From NCBI GenBank assembly GCA_032334235.1, contig JAVSGI010000005.1, positions 310,001-374,000 of the forward strand: a DNA stretch of 64,000 nucleotides, read 5' to 3'. Positions 1 through 7,721 of the stretch are shown here, piece by piece; position 1 is the stretch's first letter; the number at the start of each line of letters is the position of its first letter. The stretch comes from Paracoccaceae bacterium Fryx2. GTDB lineage: Bacteria; Pseudomonadota; Alphaproteobacteria; Rhodobacterales; Rhodobacteraceae. Under the pieces are notes generated by a model. The model saw only the letters and a program-made list of their open reading frames with translations. It made no database searches and was not told the origin of the DNA. A program made the position numbers and the translations under genes.

Positions 1-1
1 C

Positions 2-853
2 AATTCGTGCATGTTGAAGGACGCGGGCTTTGACGGCCCGCCCGAAACCTGGGCCGATCTGAAGGACGTTTACGGCCCGGCGCTGACCAAGGACGGCAAA
101 TACGCCTTCGCGCTGCAATCCAAGCGCAACGAGACGCAGTCGGCCGACAGCTTTGCCCGGGTGCTGTGGCCGTTCGGCGGGTCTTTCCTGAATGCCGAGT
201 TCAGGTCGAACCTCAATTCGCCGGAAAGCCAGACCGGCCTGCAGTTCCGGCAGGACCTGATGCAATACATGCCCGACGGCATCGTGGCCTATGACCATTC
301 CGAGGCGGTGAACGGGCTTGCGCAGGGTGACGTGGCGATGATCACGGAATGGTCGGCGTTTTATTCCACCCTTGCCAGCCCCGACACCTCGACGCTCGGC
401 GATTGTCTGGCCGTGGCGCCGGAACCCAAGGGCCCGGCCGGGCGCAAGCCCGCACTCGGTGGCTTCAGCCTTGCCGTGGCGGCACAGGCCGATGACGCGG
501 AAAAGGCGGCGGGCTGGCTGTTCATCCAGTGGGTGACATCGAAGGCCAACGCCGGGAAGTATCTGGAGCTTGGTGGCGTGCCCGCGCGGCAGTCGGCCTA
601 TGCCGACCCCGCACTGGCCGAGACCTACAAGTTCATCCCCGCGCTGGTCGAAAGCTGGCAGGACGGCGTGCCGGAGTTCCGCCCGCGCTTTGCCGAATGG
701 CCCGCGATCACCGAGATCGTGCAGGAATGGGGCACCAAGATGATGCTGGGCGAGGTCAGCGTCGAAGAGGGCGCAAAGACCATCGGCGAGAAGATGGAGG
801 CTGTGCTGGCCGAGGCCGGTTACTACGACGGCAAGAAGCCGCTGGCACAGTGA
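2..853 (+). CDS. ABC sugar transporter substrate-binding protein (5' end outside window)
   Basis: Periplasmic solute-binding protein of the carbohydrate ABC family (MalE/UgpB-like). The frame is open from base 2, so the N-terminus and signal peptide lie upstream and about 283 residues of the C-terminal part are visible. Typical family blocks are present: a TWADL segment near the start, GDVAMITEWSAF in the middle and a GGFSLAVAA block before the C-terminal helices. Two carbohydrate permeases, a SorC-type regulator and a xylulokinase follow in the same direction, so the ligand is probably a pentose, pentitol or related polyol (inference). No ATPase gene is visible here; it may be upstream or shared. 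A strong hairpin separates this gene from the permeases. Confidence 0.9.
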   Translation, partial: NSCMLKDAGFDGPPETWADLKDVYGPALTKDGKYAFALQSKRNETQSADSFARVLWPFGGSFLNAEFRSNLNSPESQTGLQFRQDLMQYMPDGIVAYDHSEAVNGLAQGDVAMITEWSAFYSTLASPDTSTLGDCLAVAPEPKGPAGRKPALGGFSLAVAAQADDAEKAAGWLFIQWVTSKANAGKYLELGGVPARQSAYADPALAETYKFIPALVESWQDGVPEFRPRFAEWPAITEIVQEWGTKMMLGEVSVEEGAKTIGEKMEAVLAEAGYYDGKKPLAQ

Positions 854-868
854 TCGCGGCCTGATCCA

Positions 869-900
869 ACGCCCCGGCCCGAGCTTTCGGGCCGGGGCGT
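869..900 (+). terminator. Strong intercistronic hairpin between binding-protein and permease genes
   Basis: A 14-bp perfect stem (869-882 with 887-900) closes a 4-base loop and starts 16 bases after the stop codon. No T-tract follows. In ABC operons such hairpins often stabilise the upstream binding-protein message or attenuate the permease genes, which gives more binding protein than permease. That role is inferred. Confidence 0.6.
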
Positions 901-922
901 CCCTTCCTGACCCGGAGCCGCC

Positions 923-1798
923 ATGACCCCCAAAGTCAGCCGCCGCACGCTGTTCGCCTTTCTGGGGCCGGCGGTTTTCGCGCTCGCCATCGTCGGCATC
1001 GTGCCGCTGGGCTTTGCGCTGTGGAAAAGCCTGCATTTCTTCAACCTGACCAAGATGGCGCAAAGCCGCTTCGTCGGGCTGGACAACTACGCCTTCGTGC
1101 TGACCGACCCGGTGTTCTGGCAGGCGATGGGGCGCACCGCCGTGCTGTTTCTGGTGTCGGTGCCGGTGCAGATCGCGGTCGGGCTGACCATCGCGCTGGC
1201 GCTGCACCGCCCCGGCCTGACGCTGTTCAAGACCCTGACGCGGCTCGCGCTGGTGCTGCCGATGGCGACCACCTATGCCGTGGTCGGCCTGCTGGCGCAG
1301 GTGATGCTGAACCAGAAATACGGGGTGATCAACCAGATGTTCGGCTGGATCGGCATCGACCCGGTGAACTTCATTGGCGACCCGACCAATGCCTTCATCG
1401 CGGTGATCTGCTGGGACATCTGGCAGTGGACGCCCTTCGTGGCGCTGGTGCTGCTGGCGGGCCTTGCCACCGTGCCGCCCGAGATCGAGGAGGCGGCGCT
1501 GCTGGAAACGAAAAGCCACTGGGTGCTCTTGCGCCATGTGCAGCTGCCCTACCTGATTCCCAGCCTTGTCGCCGTGCTGATCCTGCGCACCGCCGACACG
1601 CTGAAGCTGTTCGACATGCCCTTCACCATGACGCGCGGCGGGCCGGGGGCCGCGACCGAGTTCATCGCCATCCTGATCGAGCGGGTCGGCAACCGGCAGT
1701 TCGACATCGGCATGGCCTCGGCGCAGTCGATGATCATGCTGGCGGTCACCATCGTTCTGGCGCGGCTTTACATCCGCATCTTCTACCGCGAGGTCTGA
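923..1798 (+). CDS. Carbohydrate ABC transporter permease (MalF/UgpA type)
   Basis: Inner-membrane permease of 291 residues with about six hydrophobic segments. The EAA loop that docks on the ATPase is visible as EEAALLETKSHW followed by LPYLIPS near residues 190-210. The start follows a GGAG ribosome site. It ends 3 bases before the next permease, so the two are translationally close and should form a heterodimer. The length is normal for the family. The substrate is not readable from the sequence; the neighbouring xylulokinase suggests a pentose or polyol. Confidence 0.92.
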   Translation: MTPKVSRRTLFAFLGPAVFALAIVGIVPLGFALWKSLHFFNLTKMAQSRFVGLDNYAFVLTDPVFWQAMGRTAVLFLVSVPVQIAVGLTIALALHRPGLTLFKTLTRLALVLPMATTYAVVGLLAQVMLNQKYGVINQMFGWIGIDPVNFIGDPTNAFIAVICWDIWQWTPFVALVLLAGLATVPPEIEEAALLETKSHWVLLRHVQLPYLIPSLVAVLILRTADTLKLFDMPFTMTRGGPGAATEFIAILIERVGNRQFDIGMASAQSMIMLAVTIVLARLYIRIFYREV

Positions 1799-1801
1799 CC
1801 G

Positions 1802-2632
1802 ATGGCCCTTGGCTCTGCCCGCACCCGCAACCTTGCCGCCGAGGCGCTGCTGCTGACGGTGATCTGCCTGTTCTGCATCTTTCCGTTCTACTGGATGGTG
1901 ACGACGAGCCTCAAGACGCAGGTGGTGGCGCTGCAATCGCCGCCCGCCTGGCTGTTCACGCCGACATTGGCCAATTACTGGGAAGTGCTGTTCGAGGACA
2001 AGGTCGGCGTGTCGCTGATCAACTCGATCATCGTGGCGGTCTGCACCACGGCGCTGGCGGTCTGCCTTGGCACGCCCGCCGCCTATGCGCTGGCCCGGTT
2101 CGAGTTTCGCGGCAAGACCGATCTGTGGTTCTGGTTCATCACCAACCGCTTCGTCAGCCCGGTGGTGCTGGCCTTTCCGGTGTTCCTGATCAGCCGCGAG
2201 TTGGGCCTGCGCGACACCCACCTTGCGCTGATCCTGATGTATCTGACCTTCACGCTGCCGATCGTGATCTGGATCTGCACCGACCAGTTCCGGTCGATCC
2301 CCAGGGAGCTGGACGAGGCGGCGATGCTGGAAGGGGCGTCGCAATGGCGGATCTTCCGCTCGATCTGCCTGCCGCTGGCAATGCCGGGGGTGGCGGTATC
2401 TTCCATCCTGTCCTTCATTTTCTCGTGGAACGAGCTTCTGTTCGCCTATATCCTCGCCCCCAAGAACGCCAAGACGGCCCCCGCCATGGTGGTGACCTTC
2501 ATGGAAGGCTATTCGGTGCCCTACGGCAAGATCATGGCCACCTCGACCCTGATCGTTATCCCGGTTCTGGTCTTTGCCCTGATCGCCTCGAAGCATCTGG
2601 TGCGGGGGCTGACCATGGGTGCGGTGAAGTAA
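1802..2632 (+). CDS. Carbohydrate ABC transporter permease (MalG type)
   Basis: Second permease of the sugar importer, 276 residues. It has the N-terminal FPFYWMVTTSLK block usual in MalG-like proteins, about six membrane segments and an EAA loop (DEAAMLEGASQW ... LPLAMPG) around residues 170-195. Spacing to the upstream permease is 3 bases. It pairs with that protein and with an ATPase not found in this window. Confidence 0.92.
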   Translation: MALGSARTRNLAAEALLLTVICLFCIFPFYWMVTTSLKTQVVALQSPPAWLFTPTLANYWEVLFEDKVGVSLINSIIVAVCTTALAVCLGTPAAYALARFEFRGKTDLWFWFITNRFVSPVVLAFPVFLISRELGLRDTHLALILMYLTFTLPIVIWICTDQFRSIPRELDEAAMLEGASQWRIFRSICLPLAMPGVAVSSILSFIFSWNELLFAYILAPKNAKTAPAMVVTFMEGYSVPYGKIMATSTLIVIPVLVFALIASKHLVRGLTMGAVK

Positions 2633-2653
2633 CCCCAGACCGAACGGACCCCG

Positions 2654-3628
2654 ATGCCCCGAGCCCCGAAACTGCCGCAGGTCGATGCCGAGGAACGCTT
2701 TCTGGCGCGGGTGGCCTGGGCCTATTACGTCGAGGGGCTGACGCAGGAAAAGGTGGCCGAAAAGCTGGGCGCGACGCGGCTGCGCGTGAACAAGTCGCTG
2801 TCCGAGGCGCGGCGCACCGGCCTGGTGCGGATCACCTTCAACACCGCCTTCGCAGCCTGTGCCGAACTGGAACAGGCGCTGGTGGCGCGCTACGGGCTGC
2901 GGCAGGCCTATGTCGCCCCGTCGCCGGCCGACCCGAAAGACGTGCAGATGATCGTCGGCGCGGCGCTGGGCAACGTGCTGTCCGAGGTGCTGGCCGACCC
3001 GGCGGTGCGGCTGTTCGGCATGTCCTGGGGCAACACGCTGAACATGGCGACCCGCTTTGTCGCAGCACTCGAACGCCCGGATCTGGAGATCATCTCGGTG
3101 ATGGGCGGCCTGACCCGCGGGTCCGACCTGAACAGTTTCGAGATCACCACAAGGCTTGCCGACCTCTTGGGCGCGCAGCACAGCTATTTCACCGCGCCGC
3201 TTTACGCCGGTTCCGCCGCCTCGCGCGACATCATCATGCAGCTCGACGTGTTCCGCGAGGTGCTGGAAAAGCTGCGCACCGTCGATGCCATGGCGATGGC
3301 GGCCGGGGACCTCTCGCGCCGCTCGCTCTTGATGCGCGACGGCCTGCCGTCAGACACCACGCTGGAGGAGTTGCGCGAGATGGGCGGCGTGGGCGACATT
3401 CTGGGCACGGTGATCGACGCGCAGGGGCGGCCGCTGCCACACCCGATCAACGAACGGGTGATCGGCATCGGGCTGGCCGATCTGGGCCGGATCGGCAACG
3501 TCATCCTCGCGGCGGGGGGGGCGCACAAGGTGCCGGTGATCCGCGCCGTGCTGGGCCTTGGGCATATCGACACATTCGTGACCGACGAGGCCACCGCCCG
3601 CGCCGTGCTGGCCGGGGATGCGGCATGA
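2654..3628 (+). CDS. SorC-family sugar-binding transcriptional regulator
   Basis: Regulator of 324 residues. The N-terminal HTH (about residues 14-60, with YYVEGLTQEKVAEKLG) is followed by a sugar-phosphate-isomerase-like effector domain typical of SorC/DeoR sugar regulators (GMSWGNTL, SVMGGL, GIGLADLGRIGN). Such proteins usually bind phosphorylated sugars and control the operon they sit in. The stop codon overlaps the xylulokinase start as ATGA, so the regulator and its likely target enzyme are co-translated. The effector is probably a xylulose or other pentulose phosphate (inference). Confidence 0.9.
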   Translation: MPRAPKLPQVDAEERFLARVAWAYYVEGLTQEKVAEKLGATRLRVNKSLSEARRTGLVRITFNTAFAACAELEQALVARYGLRQAYVAPSPADPKDVQMIVGAALGNVLSEVLADPAVRLFGMSWGNTLNMATRFVAALERPDLEIISVMGGLTRGSDLNSFEITTRLADLLGAQHSYFTAPLYAGSAASRDIIMQLDVFREVLEKLRTVDAMAMAAGDLSRRSLLMRDGLPSDTTLEELREMGGVGDILGTVIDAQGRPLPHPINERVIGIGLADLGRIGNVILAAGGAHKVPVIRAVLGLGHIDTFVTDEATARAVLAGDAA

Positions 3629-5112
3629 GCCTGCACATCGGCATCGACCTTGGCACATCTGGCGTGAAGGCTGTGCTGTTTCAGGATCTGGACCGCGTGC
3701 TTGCCGAGGCGGCGCTGCCCATCGCCGTGTCGATCCCGCAGGTGGGGTGGAGCGAGCAGCCCGCCGACCTGTGGGTCGAGGCGGTGTTCGCCTGCCTCGA
3801 CCGGCTGGCGGCCGACGCCCCGGCTGCCATGGCATCCGTGGCGGGCATCGGGCTGTCTGGGCAGATGCTGGCGGCGCTGCTGCTGGGGGCAGACCTGCGC
3901 CCGCTGCGCCCGGCGATCCTGTGGAACGACCAGCGCGCCCTGGCCGAATGCGCCGACCTGCTGGCGCGCTGCCCCGACATCGGGCTGCGCACCAACGGCA
4001 CGCCCGACCCCGGCATCACCGCGCCGAAACTGCTGTGGCTGCACCGGCACGAGCCGCAGGTGATGGCCGACGCGCGGATGCTGCTCCTGACCAAGGATTA
4101 TGTCCGCCTCGCGCTGACCGGCGATCTGGCGACCGAACCGACCGACGCCGGCGGCACGCAACTTCTTGATTGCGCAAACGGAAATTGGGATGCCGACCTC
4201 TGCGCGCTGGTCGGCTGGAACCCCGACCACCTGCCGCCGCTGGTGCCCTCGTGGCAGGCGGCGGGCACGCTGCGCCCGGCGCTGGCGCAACGCTGGGGCA
4301 TGGCGCGCGGCGTGCCGGTGGCGGCGGGGGCGGGCGACAACATGGGCTCCACCCTTGGCGCCGGGGCGGCACGGCCGGGCGATGCGGTGCTGACCATCGG
4401 CACCTCGGGCGTGGCCTGCATCGTCGATGGCGCGTTCCACCCCGGCCCGCAGCACGCCATCCTGACCAGCGCCCACGCCGCCCCCGACACCTTCCTGTCG
4501 ATGGGCGTGGTGATGAGCGCCACCGCCTCGCTCGACTGGGCGGCGCGGCTGGGCGGCACCGACGCCGCGACGCTCGCCGCCGAGGCCGGGGCCTTCGCCG
4601 CCTCCGGTCGTCTGGCCGATGCGCCGCTGTTCCTGCCCAGCCTGACCGGCATCCGCACGCCGCTGAACCGCCCCGGCGCGCTGGGGCGGATGTCGGGCCT
4701 GCATCCGGGTGTCGACCGCGCCATGCTGGGCTATGCCACCATGGAAGGCGTGGCCTTCCAGTTCGCCGACTGCGTCGCGGCGCAGCGCGCGGTCGGGGTC
4801 GCGCCCGCGCGGTTCATCGCGGTCGGGGGCGGAACGCGCAGCGCGCTCTGGCTGCGGCTGCTGGCCACGGCGCTGGGGCAGCCGCTGCACCTGCTGCCCC
4901 GGTCCGACATCGCGGGGCCGCTGGGGGCGGCACGGCTGGCATCCGTCGCTGCGGGGGCATCCCCCGATTCCCTGCGCGCCCCCCTGCCGGTGCTGGGCCG
5001 GATCGAGCCCGACGCGGGGCTTGCCCCTGCCCTTGGCGCCCGCCGCGCCCGCTTTGCCGACCTGCTGCGCGCGGCCGCTCTGGCCGGCAACGGGTCGGGA
5101 GCCGGCGGCTGA
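3625..5112 (+). CDS. xylB: Xylulokinase (FGGY family carbohydrate kinase)
   Basis: Cytoplasmic FGGY kinase of 495 residues, the usual length for XylB. The N-terminal phosphate-binding loop GIDLGTSGVKAVLF is at residues 4-17, the sugar-binding GLSGQM block lies near residue 77, GAGDNMGSTLGAG is mid-protein, and the C-terminal ATP-site block is FIAVGGGTRSALW. It phosphorylates D-xylulose, or a close pentulose, for the pentose phosphate pathway. The start was chosen at the ATG overlapping the regulator stop (ATGA); the frame stays open far upstream but that part is antisense-quality shadow. Another FGGY substrate such as a rarer ketose cannot be excluded. Confidence 0.9.
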   Translation: MSLHIGIDLGTSGVKAVLFQDLDRVLAEAALPIAVSIPQVGWSEQPADLWVEAVFACLDRLAADAPAAMASVAGIGLSGQMLAALLLGADLRPLRPAILWNDQRALAECADLLARCPDIGLRTNGTPDPGITAPKLLWLHRHEPQVMADARMLLLTKDYVRLALTGDLATEPTDAGGTQLLDCANGNWDADLCALVGWNPDHLPPLVPSWQAAGTLRPALAQRWGMARGVPVAAGAGDNMGSTLGAGAARPGDAVLTIGTSGVACIVDGAFHPGPQHAILTSAHAAPDTFLSMGVVMSATASLDWAARLGGTDAATLAAEAGAFAASGRLADAPLFLPSLTGIRTPLNRPGALGRMSGLHPGVDRAMLGYATMEGVAFQFADCVAAQRAVGVAPARFIAVGGGTRSALWLRLLATALGQPLHLLPRSDIAGPLGAARLASVAAGASPDSLRAPLPVLGRIEPDAGLAPALGARRARFADLLRAAALAGNGSGAGG

Positions 5113-5155
5113 AGCGCCCTTCGGCGGGTCGGGTCGATGAGCCTCGCTCCCCGCC

Positions 5156-5240
5156 GAGGCCCGCCCCCCGCCGAGGCCCGCCCCCCGCCGAGGCCCGCCC
5201 CCCGCCGAGGCCCGACCCACGCCGAGGCCCGACCCCTGTC
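5156..5240. repeat. 17-bp tandem repeat, five copies
   Basis: Five consecutive 17-base units begin at 5156, 5173, 5190, 5207 and 5224. The first three are identical (GAGGCCCGCCCCCCGCC); the last two differ at a few positions. Because 17 is not a multiple of 3, the array would cycle through all frames, which argues against coding. Confidence 0.9.
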
Positions 5241-5646
5241 GGCACTGCCTTTGCCAACCGTGCCGACCGGGCTCGGGTCGCCGCTGGTCCGGCCATGGCT
5301 GCCCGGCCCGACCGTCGCACCCGCGCGCCCTTTGCGCCGAAGCGGAAGTCGCGCGCGGCCCCTGTCCGCCAGCCCCGGCCGGAACGCCGGCATCAGCGAA
5401 GGTTCGATGTCGCCGCGAATCCCGAACGCCGGTTCCCGCGCCCCATGCATTCCCCCGGCACGCAAGACGCACGCATTCCAGCCCGCACTGGCCTCGGGCG
5501 TGCGCGGGATGCTGATGGGTTGACCGGCCTTGAGGTAGCCCCGTTCGGCAGCGTTTCCCGCCCGCCGGGGCGTCGGCAGGCGGCTTTCAGGGGGTCACCC
5601 TGTGATGGGCAAACGGTGGGGCAGGGGTTTCGCGCCTTGCGCATGA

Positions 5647-5671
5647 TCCTGCAAGAACATGGCTTGCAGGA
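5647..5671 (-). terminator. Hairpin just downstream of tRNA-Glu
   Basis: A 9-bp stem (TCCTGCAAG with CTTGCAGGA) and a 7-base loop lie 6 bases beyond the CCA end of tRNA-Glu on the minus strand. There is no T-run, so it may be a processing or termination structure; the role is inferred. Confidence 0.45.
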
Positions 5672-5677
5672 AGCGAT

Positions 5678-5752
5678 TGGCAGCCCGTAGGGGAGTCGAA
5701 CCCCTCTTACCAGGTTGAAAACCTGGTGTCCTAACCGATAGACGAACGGGCC
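5678..5752 (-). tRNA. tRNA-Glu (anticodon UUC)
   Basis: On the minus strand the 75 bases fold as a complete cloverleaf. The acceptor stem begins GGCCCGT and pairs with ACGGGCT, the anticodon stem CCAGG/CCTGG encloses loop TTTTCAA (anticodon TTC), the T-arm carries GGTTCGACTCC, and CCA is encoded. The first pair of the acceptor is G-U, as is common for this tRNA in alphaproteobacteria. Confidence 0.97.
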
Positions 5753-5770
5753 ACGTTCGGCGTGACGCGG

Positions 5771-5799
5771 TGTCTAGGACAGTGCCAGCCGTTGTGCAA
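5771..5799 (-). promoter_or_regulatory. Probable promoter of tRNA-Glu
   Basis: On the minus strand TTGCAC is followed after exactly 17 bases by TAGACA, ending 19 bases before the tRNA. The tRNA-Cys gene in this window has the same arrangement, TTGCAC-N17-TAGGCA, which strengthens the call. Confidence 0.55.
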
Positions 5800-5850
5800 G
5801 AGGGAAACGCGCAGTGCGGGGCGGACTGTGGCTGGACCGTTGCAGCGCGG

Positions 5851-6657
5851 TCAGTCGTCGATCCCGGCACCCATGATGGCGATGGCCTGCTGATAGACGG
5901 TCGCGGCATTCCATTGCCGGATCACCTCGAAGTTCGGCTCGCCCTGCTGATAGCCCTGGCCCGGGCGCCAGCCCTTCTGCGCGAGGAAGTTCGCGGTCGA
6001 TGCCAGCGCGTCGATCTGGTTGTTCAGGTCGATCCGGCCGTCGCCATTGCCGTCGACCCCGTAGGCCAGCACGTTGCCGGGAAGGAACTGGGTGTGGCCG
6101 ATCTCGCCGTGCTTGGCCCCGACCGAGGCGGCGGTGATCGTGCCGCGGTCCACCAGTTTCAGTGCGGCGATCAGGTGGCCGGTAAAGAACTCGGTCCGGC
6201 GGCAGTCGTAGGCCAGGGTTGCGATGGCCGACACCACGTTGCTGTCGCCCATGAACCCGCCAAAGGCGGTTTCCATGCCGTGGATCGCCAGCACCACGCC
6301 CGGGGGCACGCCATAGGTCCGCTCCAGCGACCGGTAGAACTCGGGGTTCTTGGCCAGACGCTTGCGGCCCTGCGCGATGATCGTGCTGGAGCCGCGCACT
6401 TCCATGAACCTGGCCAGCGTATACTTGAAACTTTTCTGGTTGCGGTCGGCGCCGATGGTCCGGGTGGCGTAGCTTGTTCCCATCAGCGCATCGACGCCGC
6501 GTGCGCCAACCCCCGCGGCTGCGGCTTCGCGTGCCATCACGGGTTTCCACGCCTCGTAGCCGCTGCCAGTGTTGCCGCAGGGGGCAGCGAGGGCGGCGAT
6601 CGGGGCAACCAAAGCCCAGCCCAGCAGGGCGGAATACAGTGTTTTTCTCAGCAACAT
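5851..6657 (-). CDS. Lytic murein transglycosylase (MltB/SLT_2 type)
   Basis: Periplasmic enzyme of 268 residues that cleaves peptidoglycan glycan strands. An N-terminal hydrophobic signal (LLRKTLYSALLGWALVAP) ends in an Ala-rich cleavage region. The catalytic segment includes AIHGMETAFG, where the Glu is the expected acid, then the GEIGHTQFLP block and a GNGDGRIDLNNQIDA stretch as in MltB proteins. I chose the ATG at 6657 because AGAGG precedes it at good spacing and it begins the signal peptide; an upstream in-frame start at 6711 would spoil the signal. It stands alone and convergent with tRNA-Glu, with no operon partner. Confidence 0.88.
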   Translation of the reverse strand: MLLRKTLYSALLGWALVAPIAALAAPCGNTGSGYEAWKPVMAREAAAAGVGARGVDALMGTSYATRTIGADRNQKSFKYTLARFMEVRGSSTIIAQGRKRLAKNPEFYRSLERTYGVPPGVVLAIHGMETAFGGFMGDSNVVSAIATLAYDCRRTEFFTGHLIAALKLVDRGTITAASVGAKHGEIGHTQFLPGNVLAYGVDGNGDGRIDLNNQIDALASTANFLAQKGWRPGQGYQQGEPNFEVIRQWNAATVYQQAIAIMGAGIDD

Positions 6658-6753
6658 GAAACCTCTGATCTGAATGCAGTGCCAGTCTAAGCACTTCGCC
6701 CAGCCGCACAAGGCGTAAACCCCCCGGAGGCGGGCCCGAACACGGGGTGTTCA

Positions 6754-7536
6754 TCAGGCACCGGCCACGACCACCGCCACCCCGGCATCGGCCAGCGCAA
6801 CAGCAAGGCTGCCAGATGGCGGCTGGTCGGTGATCAGGGTCATGGCCCGCGACCACGCGCCATAGACCGTCAGCGACGGATTGTCGAACTTGGTGTGATC
6901 GGCCAGGATGAAGGTCTGCGCCGTGCGCCGCATCATCGCGCCATAGACCAGCCCGGGGCCGAGGCCCGCATCGTTCGGCCCCTCGGCGGTCAGGCCGCTG
7001 GCACCGAGGAACGCCTTGCTGACATGGAACCGGTGCAGGGTCTCGACGGTGTCGGGGCCATGGATCAGCCCCTCGCGCCCGTCGAACTGCCCCGGCAGCA
7101 TCAGCACCTTGTGGGTGACATTGGCCGCCAGCGCCGCCGCGACCGAGAATGCATGGGTGATCACGGTCAGATGGTCGCGCGAACTGGCCAGCCGCCGGGC
7201 GAAATGCAGGGTGGTGGCGCCGCCGCCGATCGCCAGGATGTCGCCCGGGTCCACCCGCTGCACCGCCGCGTCCGCGATGCGGGCGCGTTCGGCCGGCATC
7301 AGCCCTTCGCGCACCGCAAGGCCGGGTTCGGGCCGAACCGCCCGCATCGCCCCGCCATAGGTGCGGTTGATCTTGCCGGCCTCGTCAAGGTCTGCCAGGT
7401 CGCGCCGGACCGTTTCGGTCGAGACCGACAGCCGCGCCGACAGGTCGTTCACCCGCAAGGTGGGGGTGGCGCGAAGCTCTTCCATGATGCGCGACTGGCG
7501 CGCGGATTTGCCAAGGCGGGAATCGGCTCTGGTCAT
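6754..7536 (-). CDS. DeoR-family transcriptional regulator, divergent from the BMC operon
   Basis: Repressor-type protein of 260 residues. The DeoR winged HTH occupies about residues 10-65 (ELRATPTLRVNDLSARLSVS then TETVRRDLADLDEAGKI), followed by the DeoR sensor domain with GGGATTLHFAR and ILADHTKFD motifs, which usually binds a phosphorylated metabolite. It is transcribed away from the aminotransferase gene across 185 bases and is the obvious candidate regulator of the microcompartment operon. A phosphorylated amino alcohol made by the operon's kinase would be a fitting inducer, but this is inference. The ATG at 7536 was chosen because the HTH starts close behind it. Confidence 0.88.
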   Translation of the reverse strand: MTRADSRLGKSARQSRIMEELRATPTLRVNDLSARLSVSTETVRRDLADLDEAGKINRTYGGAMRAVRPEPGLAVREGLMPAERARIADAAVQRVDPGDILAIGGGATTLHFARRLASSRDHLTVITHAFSVAAALAANVTHKVLMLPGQFDGREGLIHGPDTVETLHRFHVSKAFLGASGLTAEGPNDAGLGPGLVYGAMMRRTAQTFILADHTKFDNPSLTVYGAWSRAMTLITDQPPSGSLAVALADAGVAVVVAGA

Positions 7537-7647
7537 GCTGGTCGGTCCGGAGTTCGTGGCAGGGGTTGTGGCCGGGATGCGGGCGCGGTCGTTCCGTTGG
7601 CCAACATGCCACAAACACGGCAGGTTCACAGCCCCGATTCAGCCCGA

Positions 7648-7676
7648 TTGACAGGGGCCGCCTGCCATGCTTCCAT
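7648..7676 (+). promoter_or_regulatory. Candidate promoter or operator of the BMC operon
   Basis: A perfect -35 hexamer TTGACA lies at 7648-7653, in the 185-base gap between the divergent regulator and the BMC operon. The hexamer 17 bases downstream (TTCCAT) is a weak -10. The extended 9-mer TTGACAGGG recurs in two other intergenic regions of this locus. Confidence 0.35.
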
Positions 7677-7721
7677 CATCGGGTGTTTGAAGTCGGGCAA
7701 ACCGGCCTGCGGGAGGATGCG

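Larger units (their letters stand above)
5113..5677. other. Gene-free stretch of very high GC with tandem repeats
   Basis: About 565 bases between xylB and tRNA-Glu. Frames are open here on both strands, but the translations are low-complexity proline, arginine and alanine strings without family character, so I call no gene. It contains the 17-bp tandem repeat listed separately and, at its end, a hairpin just past tRNA-Glu. Confidence 0.6.

Noticed and set aside
1021-3624. Long open frame upstream of and in frame with xylB
   Set aside because: It crosses two permease genes and a regulator in another frame; its translation is Arg/Ala/Gly-rich without family motifs. Only the part from 3625 is real.
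3202-5472. 756-codon open frame on the minus strand
   Set aside because: Antisense shadow of the regulator and xylB in GC-rich DNA; no recognisable motifs.
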